A stretch of 39,881 bases of DNA, taken from contig NZ_JACCHQ010000045.1 of the NCBI RefSeq assembly GCF_016031655.1, positions 1 through 39,881 on the forward strand, in the 5' to 3' direction. Numbering within the stretch: the first letter of the stretch is position 1; each line of letters starts with the position of its first letter. Shown here piece by piece: positions 17,183 to 24,318 of the stretch. Below the pieces are notes generated by a model. The model was not told the origin of the DNA. It made no database searches and was given only the letters and a program-made list of their open reading frames with translations. The DNA comes from Bradyrhizobium glycinis. Its GTDB lineage: Bacteria; Pseudomonadota; Alphaproteobacteria; Rhizobiales; Xanthobacteraceae. The position numbers and the translations under genes were made by a program.

Positions 17183-18061
17183 ATGAGGAAGCTGTTGGCC
17201 ACGGCCGCATTCCTTTTGGCGAGCACCGCCGCGCAGGCGCAATACACCTTCGAATATGGCGGGCACACCATCCGCATCGATCCGGACCGCGGCACGGTGC
17301 AGATCCCCGGCGTCTACGACAACACAGGCCAGGGCAAGCAGAAGAAGGCCAAGAAGAACGAGACGGCGCCGCAGCAGGCCACGGTCGATCCGCAGGCGCC
17401 GGCTGCTCCGGCGCCAGCCCCCGCTCCTGCTGCGCCGCCCGCAGCTGTGCAGGCGCCCGCGGCTGCCGCCGTCGCGCCGCCTCCTGCGCCGCCATCGGCA
17501 CCGCCGCCGGCGGCTCCCCCGGCGGCCACGACCGCCGCCACCACGCCGGCCCAAACGGCCGTTGCGCCGCCGCCTGCACCGCCTCCGGCCCCTGCTCCGG
17601 TCGAGCAGCAAGCCGTGCCGGCCGTGGCACCGCCGCCCGCCCCGGCCGTGGCTGCCGCCCCGCCGGCGCCACCTCCGCCACCTGCCCCGGCGCCTGCTCC
17701 CGCTCCCGTTCAGACGGCCGTCGCGCCTCCTGCTCCGACGGCTGCGCCCACGCGTGATCTCAATTCGCCGGTCGGCGTCTGGCTCACCGAGGAGAAGGAA
17801 GGCAAGGTCCGCATCGAGCAATGCGGCACCAACCTCTGCGGCTATTCGGTCGACAGCAAGTCGAACCAGAACGGCGAGCAGGTGCTGATCAACATGAAGC
17901 CGGGCAAGGACCAGAAATGGTCGGGCCGCATCCTCGACCCCAACTCGGGCTCGACCTACGATTCGACGATCGCCATGAAGGGCACTGACCGGCTGCGTGT
18001 GCAGGGCTGCGCCTTCGGCGGCATGTTCTGCGGCGGCCAGACCTGGACGCGGGTGAACTGA
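17183..18061 (+). CDS. Exported DUF2147 protein with Pro/Ala linker
   Basis: The 292-residue protein has a signal peptide (MRKLLATAAFLLASTAAQAQ), a short folded segment (YTFEYGGHTIRIDPDRGTV), about 125 residues of nearly pure Ala-Pro repeats, and a C-terminal DUF2147-type domain (SPVGVWLTEEKEGKVRIEQCG, CGYSVDS, GRILDPNSGSTY, LRVQGCAFGGMFCGGQTWTR) with several Cys residues. The linker may span the periplasm or cell wall layer. The start at 17183 is preceded by GGAGACGGAA. DUF2147 proteins are exported; a role in envelope function is presumed only. Confidence 0.88.
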   Translation: MRKLLATAAFLLASTAAQAQYTFEYGGHTIRIDPDRGTVQIPGVYDNTGQGKQKKAKKNETAPQQATVDPQAPAAPAPAPAPAAPPAAVQAPAAAAVAPPPAPPSAPPPAAPPAATTAATTPAQTAVAPPPAPPPAPAPVEQQAVPAVAPPPAPAVAAAPPAPPPPPAPAPAPAPVQTAVAPPAPTAAPTRDLNSPVGVWLTEEKEGKVRIEQCGTNLCGYSVDSKSNQNGEQVLINMKPGKDQKWSGRILDPNSGSTYDSTIAMKGTDRLRVQGCAFGGMFCGGQTWTRVN

Positions 18062-18088
18062 GCCTCCCGAACTTTCCAGTACCGAGAC

Positions 18089-18182
18089 ATTCCGGGGCAC
18101 GCGAAGCGTGAACCCGGGATCTCGAGCGTCTCAGGGCGCAATTGCGCACCATAGTTCGGCTCTACGAGCCGCCCCGGAAATG
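18089..18182. repeat. Intergenic inverted repeat (ATTCCGGGGC family)
   Basis: The ends (attccggggc near 18089 and gccccggaaat near 18172) are inverted copies. Inside are GCGAAGCGTGAACCCGGGATCTCGAG and a GCGCAATTGCGC palindrome at 18136-18147. A related fragment (ccggttccgcgaagcgtgcc) occurs near 18243-18262. It fills the gap between two exported-protein genes in which no other gene is seen. Confidence 0.6.
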
Positions 18183-18297
18183 GCGGCAGAAGATGCGTGC
18201 GCCGTCTCACAGGTCGAACTTGGCGTGACAGCCCTCACATCTCCGGTTCCGCGAAGCGTGCCAGGATCCCCTGCATGGTCAACCACAGGGGCGTGCC

Positions 18298-18654
18298 ATG
18301 AACGGCGTTCGCAGAGGACTTTTCGCCACCATTCTCGCCATCGGCTTGCCGCTCACGCAGGCTGATGCTGCGACAAGCACTTTCGACGGCGCATGGAATG
18401 TCCGCATTGCTTCTTCGAGCCAGGCTTGCGGCAACGGCGCGACCGTCGCGATCGGGATCAACAACGGTCAGATCGCCTCGAGCAGCGCCGCAGTGACGGC
18501 GTCGGGCCGCGTCGCCGAGGCTGGCAACGTCAACGTCACCTTAAGCACCGGCATCAAGCGTGCCGTCGGCTTCGGCCGGCTCAGCGGTGCGTCCGGCTCG
18601 GGCACCTGGCGCGGCGCGATGTGCACGGGAACGTGGACGGCGGAGAAGATGTAG
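18298..18654 (+). CDS. Small exported protein
   Basis: The 118-residue product has a signal peptide (LFATILAIGLPLTQADA) and a small secreted domain rich in Gly, Ser, Ala and Thr: STFDGAWNVRIASSSQACGNG, IGINNGQIAS, and GSGTWRGAMCTGTWTAEKM at the end. The two cysteines (one near residue 43, one near 108) could form a disulphide in the periplasm. The F-D-G-x-W and G-x-W-x-G pattern suggests a small beta-barrel. I recall similar unnamed proteins in Bradyrhizobium. The function is unknown. Confidence 0.75.
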   Translation: MNGVRRGLFATILAIGLPLTQADAATSTFDGAWNVRIASSSQACGNGATVAIGINNGQIASSSAAVTASGRVAEAGNVNVTLSTGIKRAVGFGRLSGASGSGTWRGAMCTGTWTAEKM

Positions 18655-19033
18655 CAGCACCGCCAAGAGCGAATAAATAGCGAATAAAGGTTGTGTTTCC
18701 ACTCAGGCATGCGCTGCTGCGCTTTGCGCCCATTCTAGCTTCACAACCTTCGGTTCGCGCGACCGAGAACGTTCTTGATTCAATTGGATCACACCGCCGT
18801 GAGTCTCGCTGCAAAACTCGTGAAGCGACCCTTCGCTCTGATTCCCGGCGAAACCTGTAACCTAAATCACATCCATTCTCGACCACTCCTCAAAGGTAGA
18901 TAACTGGCAAGACGAGTAGAGCTCCGCCGCACTGGACCTCACCAGCGTCGCGCCGTTTCTGCAACAAGCATTTGATGTCTTGCTATTTCGTCAAATTGGC
19001 AAGCCGCCTCGGCGGCAGCAAGGAGCAATTGCG
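18655..19033. other. Intergenic region without a gene, 379 bases
   Basis: No supported gene, repeat or terminator is seen. Its composition is more AT-rich than the coding parts (aaatagcgaataaaggttg, taacctaaatcacatcc), which would suit a promoter region, but no convincing promoter boxes can be placed by eye. It precedes the broken haloperoxidase gene. Confidence 0.5.
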
Positions 19034-19652
19034 ATGACAGCCACTTCAGCGAAACTCCGATATTGGGTCGACATGGCGATTGAGTGTATTCGTCGAGATC
19101 ACACCCAGACGCTCAGTCCCGGCGATCAAAGAGGCCCCTTCTTGAGCGCGCGTGCCCTTGGCATGGCATTGGGTGCGCTCAACGATGCCCATGCGCACGC
19201 CTCTGGGGGTTCTCCTCTCCTGAACGTGGCCGCCACGCTTTGGTGCGGCCGCTTTTCAGCTGTTGCGACTGTTCCTCGTCGAAAAAGGCGTCACCTCGTT
19301 CCATCCCAATGGCATCGACAAATTCAGGCTGGACTTCGTTTCGGACGAATTCAATGGCCGGAACACCGACCCCCGAACCATGCTGCCTCGCGATCACGTC
19401 ACCCTGAGTTACGATAGCCTGTGGCAGGCAATTGCCGCAAACTCGGTCAGTCGCGTCTATCTCGGCGTTCACTGGCAATTTGACGGTATCACCAGACGCA
19501 ACGCGGCAGATACCGATGACGAGTTTGGAATTCCAACACCCGACAGACTCGGACGTACTGGTGGCGTTTGGCTAGGCGCACAAATAGCCAACCAGATCGC
19601 ACCGAAGCTCGGTATCCAGCCAACGACGATCGCCGCATCGAGAATCAATTGA
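19034..19652 (+). pseudogene. Remnant of a vanadium-dependent haloperoxidase gene
   Basis: Two pieces of one family are joined. The first (from ATG 19034, with an AGGAGC site before it) reads LRYWVDMAIECIRRDHT and SARALGMALGALNDAHAHA, like the N-terminus of bacterial vanadium haloperoxidases. The second, in another frame from about 19233, reads FGAAAFQLLRLFLVEKG, DEFNGRNTDPR, SYDSLWQAIAANSVSRVYLGVHWQFDGI and ends at 19652. It keeps the Arg and His of SRVYLGVHW that hold vanadate. The several hundred residues expected between, with the other vanadate ligands and most of the SGH motif, are missing, and the frame is shifted. An intact gene is usually over 400 codons. I judge it dead. Confidence 0.75.
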
Positions 19653-19806
19653 GGCGAATGCGCTCGTTGCCCGCCCAGAGTCACGAGCGCGCTTTGTCCT
19701 GAACTCCCGGCGCGGGAGATTGCAGAATTAATTCTCAACCAGCAGGTTTCGAGCCCCGGATCAGCAACGCACCGCTCCGCGCTGTATTGCTTCCGGGGCA
19801 CGTCAG

Positions 19807-20211
19807 CTAGCCGACCGCCGCTCCATACTCCGCGTCGGTGACCGGCTCCAGCCAGGTCGAATAGACGCCGTCGAGCGCTTCCTGCATGGCGATGTGGCAC
19901 ATGCCGTTGGTTGGCGAGGCGCCGTGCCAGTGCACTTCACCCGGCGGAATCCAGACGGTGTCGCCGGGACGGATTTCCTGGACCGGGCCGCCCTTGGTCT
20001 GGACGCGGCCAACGCCGGAGATCACGTAGAGCGTCTGGCCGAGCGGATGATGATGCCAGTGGGTGCGCGCGCCCGGCTCGAATGCGACGCGCGAGACGTT
20101 CAGCCGTGCAGGTGCCGGGGCCATGTTGATGGGGTCCTGCCACACGGTACCGGTGAAGTGTTCCTTCGGCGCGCGGCGGGTCGGCCGGGTGCCGGCGAGC
20201 GTGATGTCCAT
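19807..20211 (-). CDS. Cupin protein, hydroxynitrile-lyase-like
   Basis: The 134-residue protein is a single cupin domain with a metal site visible as H53 and H55 (THWHHHPLGQT), Q59 and H94 (PGEVHWHGA). Both spacing and context resemble, from memory, the manganese cupin (R)-hydroxynitrile lyases described from Granulicella (FTGTV-x-x-D-P, FEPGARTxWHxHPLGQTL, GDxVWxxPGExHWHGA). Whether this protein has that activity is not known; most relatives are unassigned. It starts 22 bases after the RraA-like gene stops, so they probably form one operon. Confidence 0.88.
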   Translation of the reverse strand: MDITLAGTRPTRRAPKEHFTGTVWQDPINMAPAPARLNVSRVAFEPGARTHWHHHPLGQTLYVISGVGRVQTKGGPVQEIRPGDTVWIPPGEVHWHGASPTNGMCHIAMQEALDGVYSTWLEPVTDAEYGAAVG

Positions 20212-20233
20212 GAGGGTCCTCGTTCCTTATCCG

Positions 20234-20932
20234 TTACTTCTTGCTGGCGGCGTAGCGCGCCTTGGTTTCGGCGTTCATGGGATAGAGGCCCGGCAGCACC
20301 GCGCCATTGTTCACCTCGTTCACGATCCAGGCTTCCATCCGCTCCTGCTCGACGCCCTCATTAAGGACGTGGTCGAGCATCGCCTGTGGGATCAGAACGC
20401 AGCCGTCCTGGTCGGCGACCACGATGTCATTCGGGAAAACGGCAACGCCGCCGCAGCCGATCGGCTCGCCCCAGCCGACGAAGGTGAGGCCCGCAACCGA
20501 CGGCGGCGCGGCATAGCCGTCGCACCACACCGGCAAATCGGTGCCGAGCACGCCCTCGACGTCACGCACCACGCCGTCGGTGACGAGCGCGGTGACGCCG
20601 CGCTTGACCATGCGCGCACAAAGGATGTCGCCGAAGATTCCGGCATCGGTGATGCCCATGGCGTCGACCACGGCGATGCAGCCCTCCGGCATCGCCTCGA
20701 TGGCGGTGCGGGTCGAGATCGGTGACGACCAGGATTCCGGCGTCGCCAGATCCTCGCGCGCCGGCACGAAGCGCAGCGTGAAGGCCGGTCCCACCAGCCG
20801 CGGCAAACCGGGGCGCAGCGGACGCGCGCCGCGCATCCACACATTGCGCAGGCCCTTCTTCAGCAGGACCGTGGTGATGGTGGCGGTGGTGATGCCGGCG
20901 AGGGTCTTGCGGGCTTCGGGGGACAGCGACAT
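20234..20932 (-). CDS. RraA-like / HMG-aldolase family protein
   Basis: The 232-residue protein fits the RraA family, which includes both the RNase E inhibitor RraA and 4-hydroxy-4-methyl-2-oxoglutarate/oxaloacetate aldolases. Signature parts are GPAFTLRFVP, CIAVVDAMGITDAGIFGDILCARMVKRGVTALVTDGVVRD and GVAVFPNDIVVADQDGCVLIP. The G-D-I-L...D-G-x-x-R-D arrangement that binds substrate and metal in the aldolases is present, so an aldolase-type role is more likely than RNase control. I chose the ATG at 20932; the frame is open further upstream without support. It heads an operon with the cupin gene and is divergent from pxpB. Confidence 0.88.
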   Translation of the reverse strand: MSLSPEARKTLAGITTATITTVLLKKGLRNVWMRGARPLRPGLPRLVGPAFTLRFVPAREDLATPESWSSPISTRTAIEAMPEGCIAVVDAMGITDAGIFGDILCARMVKRGVTALVTDGVVRDVEGVLGTDLPVWCDGYAAPPSVAGLTFVGWGEPIGCGGVAVFPNDIVVADQDGCVLIPQAMLDHVLNEGVEQERMEAWIVNEVNNGAVLPGLYPMNAETKARYAASKK

Positions 20933-21048
20933 GGACGAGAACGAGCTCCAAGGTGCGGGAAAGAACGCGCGCATCTTGCGAGCCGCAGCCCTTGCGTCAA
21001 GGGCCAAGAGGCTAGCAATTACGCAGGGCCGCAGCGCCGTTATGCGAT

Positions 21049-21069
21049 GCGATAACAAGGCTTTATCGC
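21049..21069. promoter_or_regulatory. Candidate operator in the RraA-like/pxpB divergent region
   Basis: Perfect 7-base arms (gcgataa and ttatcgc) flank a 7-base spacer in the 257-base gap between the divergent genes. The site is 121 bases before pxpB and 117 before the RraA-like start. AT-rich sequence (attaatttatt) follows. The symmetry and placement suit a regulator, for example of the LysR or GntR type, that controls both sides. Confidence 0.4.
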
Positions 21070-21189
21070 TTCCCCGTGCATTAATTTATTGGACTTGCGG
21101 GCGCATTTACGCGAAGCAGGGACAAGCGGAACTCAAGGTCGAGCCCGCGTTCCCGAGAAGACCGATTACGACAGCGCTCTGACAGCTCA

Positions 21190-21921
21190 ATGGCCGCGAC
21201 GCTTCCCCCGCCCCGCCTTCTGCCCAGTGGCGATAGTGCCGTCACGGTCGAGTTCAGCCGCACCATCGACGACGATGCCAACCAGCGCGTGCTGGCGCTC
21301 GACAAGGCACTCACCGCGGCGCCCATCGACGGCATCACCGAGACAGTGCCGACCTATCGCTCGCTGCTGGTCCATTACGATCCCGGCAAGATCGGCTTCG
21401 ATGCGCTGGGCGAAAAGATCCTCCCCATCGCCACCCGGCCGCTGCCGCCGGTCACCAAAGCGCGCCGCTGGCGCATTCCGGTCGCCTATGGCGGCGAGCA
21501 CGGCATCGACCTCGAGGACGTCGCCAAGACGCTGGGCACCACGCCGGATGACATCGTCATCAGGCATTCGGGCGGCGACTATAAGGTTGCCATGATCGGC
21601 TTCACACCGGGCTGGTCCTATCTCAGCGGCCTCGACAAATTCCTGCACCTGTCGCGACGGCAATCACCGCGGCTGCTGACGCCGGCCGGCACGATCTCGA
21701 TCGGCGGCGTCCAGGCCGGCATCCAGTGCCTGGCCGCCCCGAGCGGCTGGCACCTGCTCGGCCGCACCCCGGTGCGAACCTATCAGCTCCACCGTGATCC
21801 GACCTTCCTCACCGAGCCCGGTGATCGCGTCACGTTCTACGCCATCGACCACAAGACGTTCGAGGACATGGACCGCGCCGCGGAAGCCGGCGAGATCGTC
21901 GCCGAGCAGGTGGATGCATGA
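21190..21921 (+). CDS. pxpB: 5-oxoprolinase subunit PxpB
   Basis: With PxpA and PxpC it forms the prokaryotic ATP-dependent 5-oxoprolinase, which opens pyroglutamate to glutamate. The 243-residue protein is the KipI-like subunit. Motifs include GDSAVTVEF near the start, VPTYRSLLVHYDP, IPVAYGGEHGIDLEDVA, IGFTPGWSYLSGLD, and TPAGTISIGGVQAGIQCLAAPSGWHLLGRTP, the conserved carboxyltransferase-like core. Its stop overlaps the pxpC start by four bases (ATGA). Confidence 0.95.
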   Translation: MAATLPPPRLLPSGDSAVTVEFSRTIDDDANQRVLALDKALTAAPIDGITETVPTYRSLLVHYDPGKIGFDALGEKILPIATRPLPPVTKARRWRIPVAYGGEHGIDLEDVAKTLGTTPDDIVIRHSGGDYKVAMIGFTPGWSYLSGLDKFLHLSRRQSPRLLTPAGTISIGGVQAGIQCLAAPSGWHLLGRTPVRTYQLHRDPTFLTEPGDRVTFYAIDHKTFEDMDRAAEAGEIVAEQVDA

Positions 21922-22955
21922 GCCGGCTCGTCGTTGCCAGCATCGGCCCTGCCAGCTCGGTCCAGGACGGCGGCCGCTATGGCGCCCAGCGCTACGGCTT
22001 GACCGTGAGCGGAGCGATGGACCGGCTATCGCTTGCGGCGGCGAACACATTGGTCGGTAACGAGCCGTTCGCGGCCGCCGTCGAGATTGGCCCGTTCGGC
22101 GCCTCCTTCACCGCCCGCGACGGCGCCGTGCGCTTGGCGATATCAGGCGCGCCGCGCAACGCGGACGTCGCCGGCAGCCCGGTCGCGATGGACAGCTCGG
22201 TGACGCTGAAGGACGGCCAGACGCTGACGCTCGGCTTTGCCCGCGGCGGCGCTTTCACCTATCTCGCGATCGAAGGCGCCATCAAGGGCGAGAAGGTGTT
22301 CGGCAGCCTCGCCGTGAACGCCCGCGCCGGCCTCGGCAGCCCCTATCCGCGCCCACTCCAGGCCGGCGACGAATTTACGGTCGATGCCGCCAGCGGTGCC
22401 GAGGAGCTGCGCATCGAGCTGCCGAAGCCGGCGACAGGTCCGATCCGCGTGCTGTTAGGGCCTCAGGACGACGAGTTCGACGACGCCAACAAGGCGCTGT
22501 TCCTGGATAGCGAGTGGAAGATCTCGGCGACCTCGGACCGCATGGGCTACCGCCTCGAGGGCCCCGCGATCAAGCATCTGCACGGCCACAACATCGTCTC
22601 CGACGGCACCGTCAACGGCAGCATCCAGGTGCCCGGCAACGGCGCGCCGATCGCGCTGATGATGGATCGCGGCACCTCCGGCGGCTATCCGAAGATCGCA
22701 ACCGTGATCACGGCCGATATCGGCCGCCTCGCCCAGACCTCGGCCGGAACCGCTTTCCGCTTCAAGGCTGTCAGCATGGCCGAAGCCCAGGACGAGGCGC
22801 GCAAGTTCGCGCAAGCGATCCGCAGCCTGCCCGATCGCCTGCGCTCCTCCGATATCGTCGCGCTCAACATCGAGGCGCTCAGCGATGCTAACGTGGCGGG
22901 CTACGCGGTCAGTGCGGTCGATGCCGGGACGTGGCAGGTCACGGCGGAGCCGTAA
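21918..22955 (+). CDS. pxpC: 5-oxoprolinase subunit PxpC
   Basis: This 345-residue KipA-like subunit belongs to the biotin-dependent carboxyltransferase family. Typical segments are ASSVQDGGRYGAQRYGLTVSGAMDR, AANTLVGN, LEIGPFG-like VEIGPFGASF, RVLLGPQDDEF, WKISATSDRMGYRLEGP and GTVNGSIQVPGNGAPIALMMDRGTSGGYPKIATV. It is coupled to pxpB by a four-base overlap. pxpA follows after 32 bases. Confidence 0.95.
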   Translation: MSRLVVASIGPASSVQDGGRYGAQRYGLTVSGAMDRLSLAAANTLVGNEPFAAAVEIGPFGASFTARDGAVRLAISGAPRNADVAGSPVAMDSSVTLKDGQTLTLGFARGGAFTYLAIEGAIKGEKVFGSLAVNARAGLGSPYPRPLQAGDEFTVDAASGAEELRIELPKPATGPIRVLLGPQDDEFDDANKALFLDSEWKISATSDRMGYRLEGPAIKHLHGHNIVSDGTVNGSIQVPGNGAPIALMMDRGTSGGYPKIATVITADIGRLAQTSAGTAFRFKAVSMAEAQDEARKFAQAIRSLPDRLRSSDIVALNIEALSDANVAGYAVSAVDAGTWQVTAEP

Positions 22956-22987
22956 GCGACAACAAGACCAAAGGCGGAGAGCACCCC

Positions 22988-23758
22988 ATGAAGACAGTCG
23001 ATCTGAATTGCGACCTCGGCGAAGGTTTTGGCGCATGGGAGATGGGCAACGATGCCGCCATGATCGAGCTCGCAAGCTCGGTCAACGTCGCCTGCGGCTT
23101 CCATGCCGGCGACCCCGACATCATGCGCCGGACGGTGGAGCTTGCGAAGGCGCGCGGCGTCTCGGTCGGCGCGCATCCCGGCTATCGCGACCTGCACGGC
23201 TTCGGCCGGCATCCGATCGCAGGGCTCAAGGCCTCCGAGATCGAGAACCTCGTCGCCTACCAGATCGGCGCGCTGCAGGCGATCGCGACCGCGGCCGGCC
23301 ACAAGGTCACTCATGTGAAGGCGCACGGCGCGCTCTCCAACGTCGCCTGCGAGGACGACATGACGGCGAAGGCGATCGCCGCCGGCATCAAGGCGGTGGA
23401 TCCCAACCTGATTTTCGTGGTGCTCGCCAATTCGAAACTGGTGAAGGCCGGCGAAGAGGCCAACCTGCCGATGGTGCACGAGGTGTTCGCCGACCGCGCC
23501 TATGAGGACGACGGCAACCTCGTCTCGCGCAAGAAGCCGGGCGCGGTGCTGCACGATGCCAAGGCGATCGCCGAGCGCGTGGTGCGCATGGTGCAGGACG
23601 GCGCGGTGGTGTCGGTCACAGGCAAGGTCATCAAGATGCGCACGGACACGGTCTGCATCCACGGCGATACGCCGGGCGCGGTCGAGATCGCGCGCGGCGT
23701 GCGGCAGGCGCTCAAGGCTGCGGGAATTGAGGTCGCGCCGTTCAAGCGCGGAGCGTGA
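22988..23758 (+). CDS. pxpA: 5-oxoprolinase subunit PxpA
   Basis: The 256-residue LamB/YcsF-family protein completes 5-oxoprolinase. It opens with VDLNCDLGEGFGAWEMGNDAA, followed by SVNVACGFHAGDPDIM, GAHPGYRDLHGFGRH, VKAHGALSN, and near the end VCIHGDTPGAVEIA. The ATG at 22988 has a GGAG nine bases before it; the frame is open 19 residues upstream into the pxpC end. It is the last gene of the operon, followed by a repeat-filled gap. Confidence 0.95.
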   Translation: MKTVDLNCDLGEGFGAWEMGNDAAMIELASSVNVACGFHAGDPDIMRRTVELAKARGVSVGAHPGYRDLHGFGRHPIAGLKASEIENLVAYQIGALQAIATAAGHKVTHVKAHGALSNVACEDDMTAKAIAAGIKAVDPNLIFVVLANSKLVKAGEEANLPMVHEVFADRAYEDDGNLVSRKKPGAVLHDAKAIAERVVRMVQDGAVVSVTGKVIKMRTDTVCIHGDTPGAVEIARGVRQALKAAGIEVAPFKRGA

Positions 23759-23772
23759 GCAGGCTCGGTGTC

Positions 23773-23910
23773 GTAGGGTGGATTAGCGAAGCGTAATCCA
23801 CCTCTTCTGCTACTGTCCAGTAGGGTGGGCAAAGGCGCATAGCGCCGTGCCCACGATCTCTGCATGATTGAGACAGGCGGTGGGCACGCTTCGCTTTGCC
23901 CACCCTACGA
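23773..23910. repeat. Composite intergenic repeat (GTAGGGTGGGCAAAG family)
   Basis: Three related units lie in a row: a small palindrome (gtagggtggattagcgaag at 23773-23802 folding on itself to ccacc), then gtagggtgggcaaag from 23820, and its inverted partner ctttgcccaccctac ending at 23909. A second copy of the same family lies at 34250-34337, after argD. Both copies follow the last gene of a transcript. Confidence 0.75.
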
Positions 23911-23924
23911 GACCGAGCAAGATG

Positions 23925-24077
23925 CTAGAACGGATGCACCGAGAGCGTTCCGAACACGATCGCCGCGATCACCGCAAACGCGCTGTACATCGCAACGTGG
24001 TGCATGCTCGCCCCGGTCCGACGCGAGAGCGAGCGCGCGTAGAAGTGCAGCCTGGCTTCCGCCGATAGTTCGCGCAT
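23925..24077 (-). CDS. Small single-span membrane protein
   Basis: This 50-residue reading frame has an ATG at 24077 with GGAG seven bases before it. The N-terminal half is positively charged (MRELSAEARLHFYARSLSRR) and the C-terminal half is a membrane segment (MYSAFAVIAAIVFGTLSV) ending in HPF. The layout of a good ribosome site, charged N-terminus and single hydrophobic span is that of a real small membrane protein with its N-terminus inside. I do not know its role. It lies between the pxp operon and the nitrite reductase genes. Confidence 0.65.
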   Translation of the reverse strand: MRELSAEARLHFYARSLSRRTGASMHHVAMYSAFAVIAAIVFGTLSVHPF

Positions 24078-24268
24078 GGTCGATCTCCAACGCCCCATTT
24101 GCGGGAGTATGAAGGATCAACCCGGGCGGGAGGCAAGACGGTGGCGGAAATAGCGATGAGGGTTCTCCGAAGGCCCCACATCGCAGACGCAAAATTCTCT
24201 TCACGGGTGGGTTCCGAGAATCTTATTCGTTAAAGTCCGAGCCAGCTGGAACCGGAACGGATGACAAT

Positions 24269-24304
24269 CGGATGACGCCCCCACACCGAAGGGCGAGTCA
24301 TCCG
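24269..24304 (-). terminator. Hairpin after the nirA operon
   Basis: Arms cggatgac (24269-24276) and gtcatccg (24297-24304) form an inverted repeat, extended inward by a GGGCG/CGCCC pairing. It begins 15 bases beyond the stop of the flavoprotein gene on the minus strand. There is no T-run, so it is a hairpin at a likely transcript end and not a proven terminator. Confidence 0.5.
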
Positions 24305-24318
24305 ACGTCCCCGACCGC

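Noticed and set aside
18581..18886. A 101-residue minus-strand frame in the gap before the haloperoxidase remnant
   Set aside because: It overlaps the end of the exported protein gene on the other strand, is Arg- and Ser-rich, and has no ribosome site or domain.
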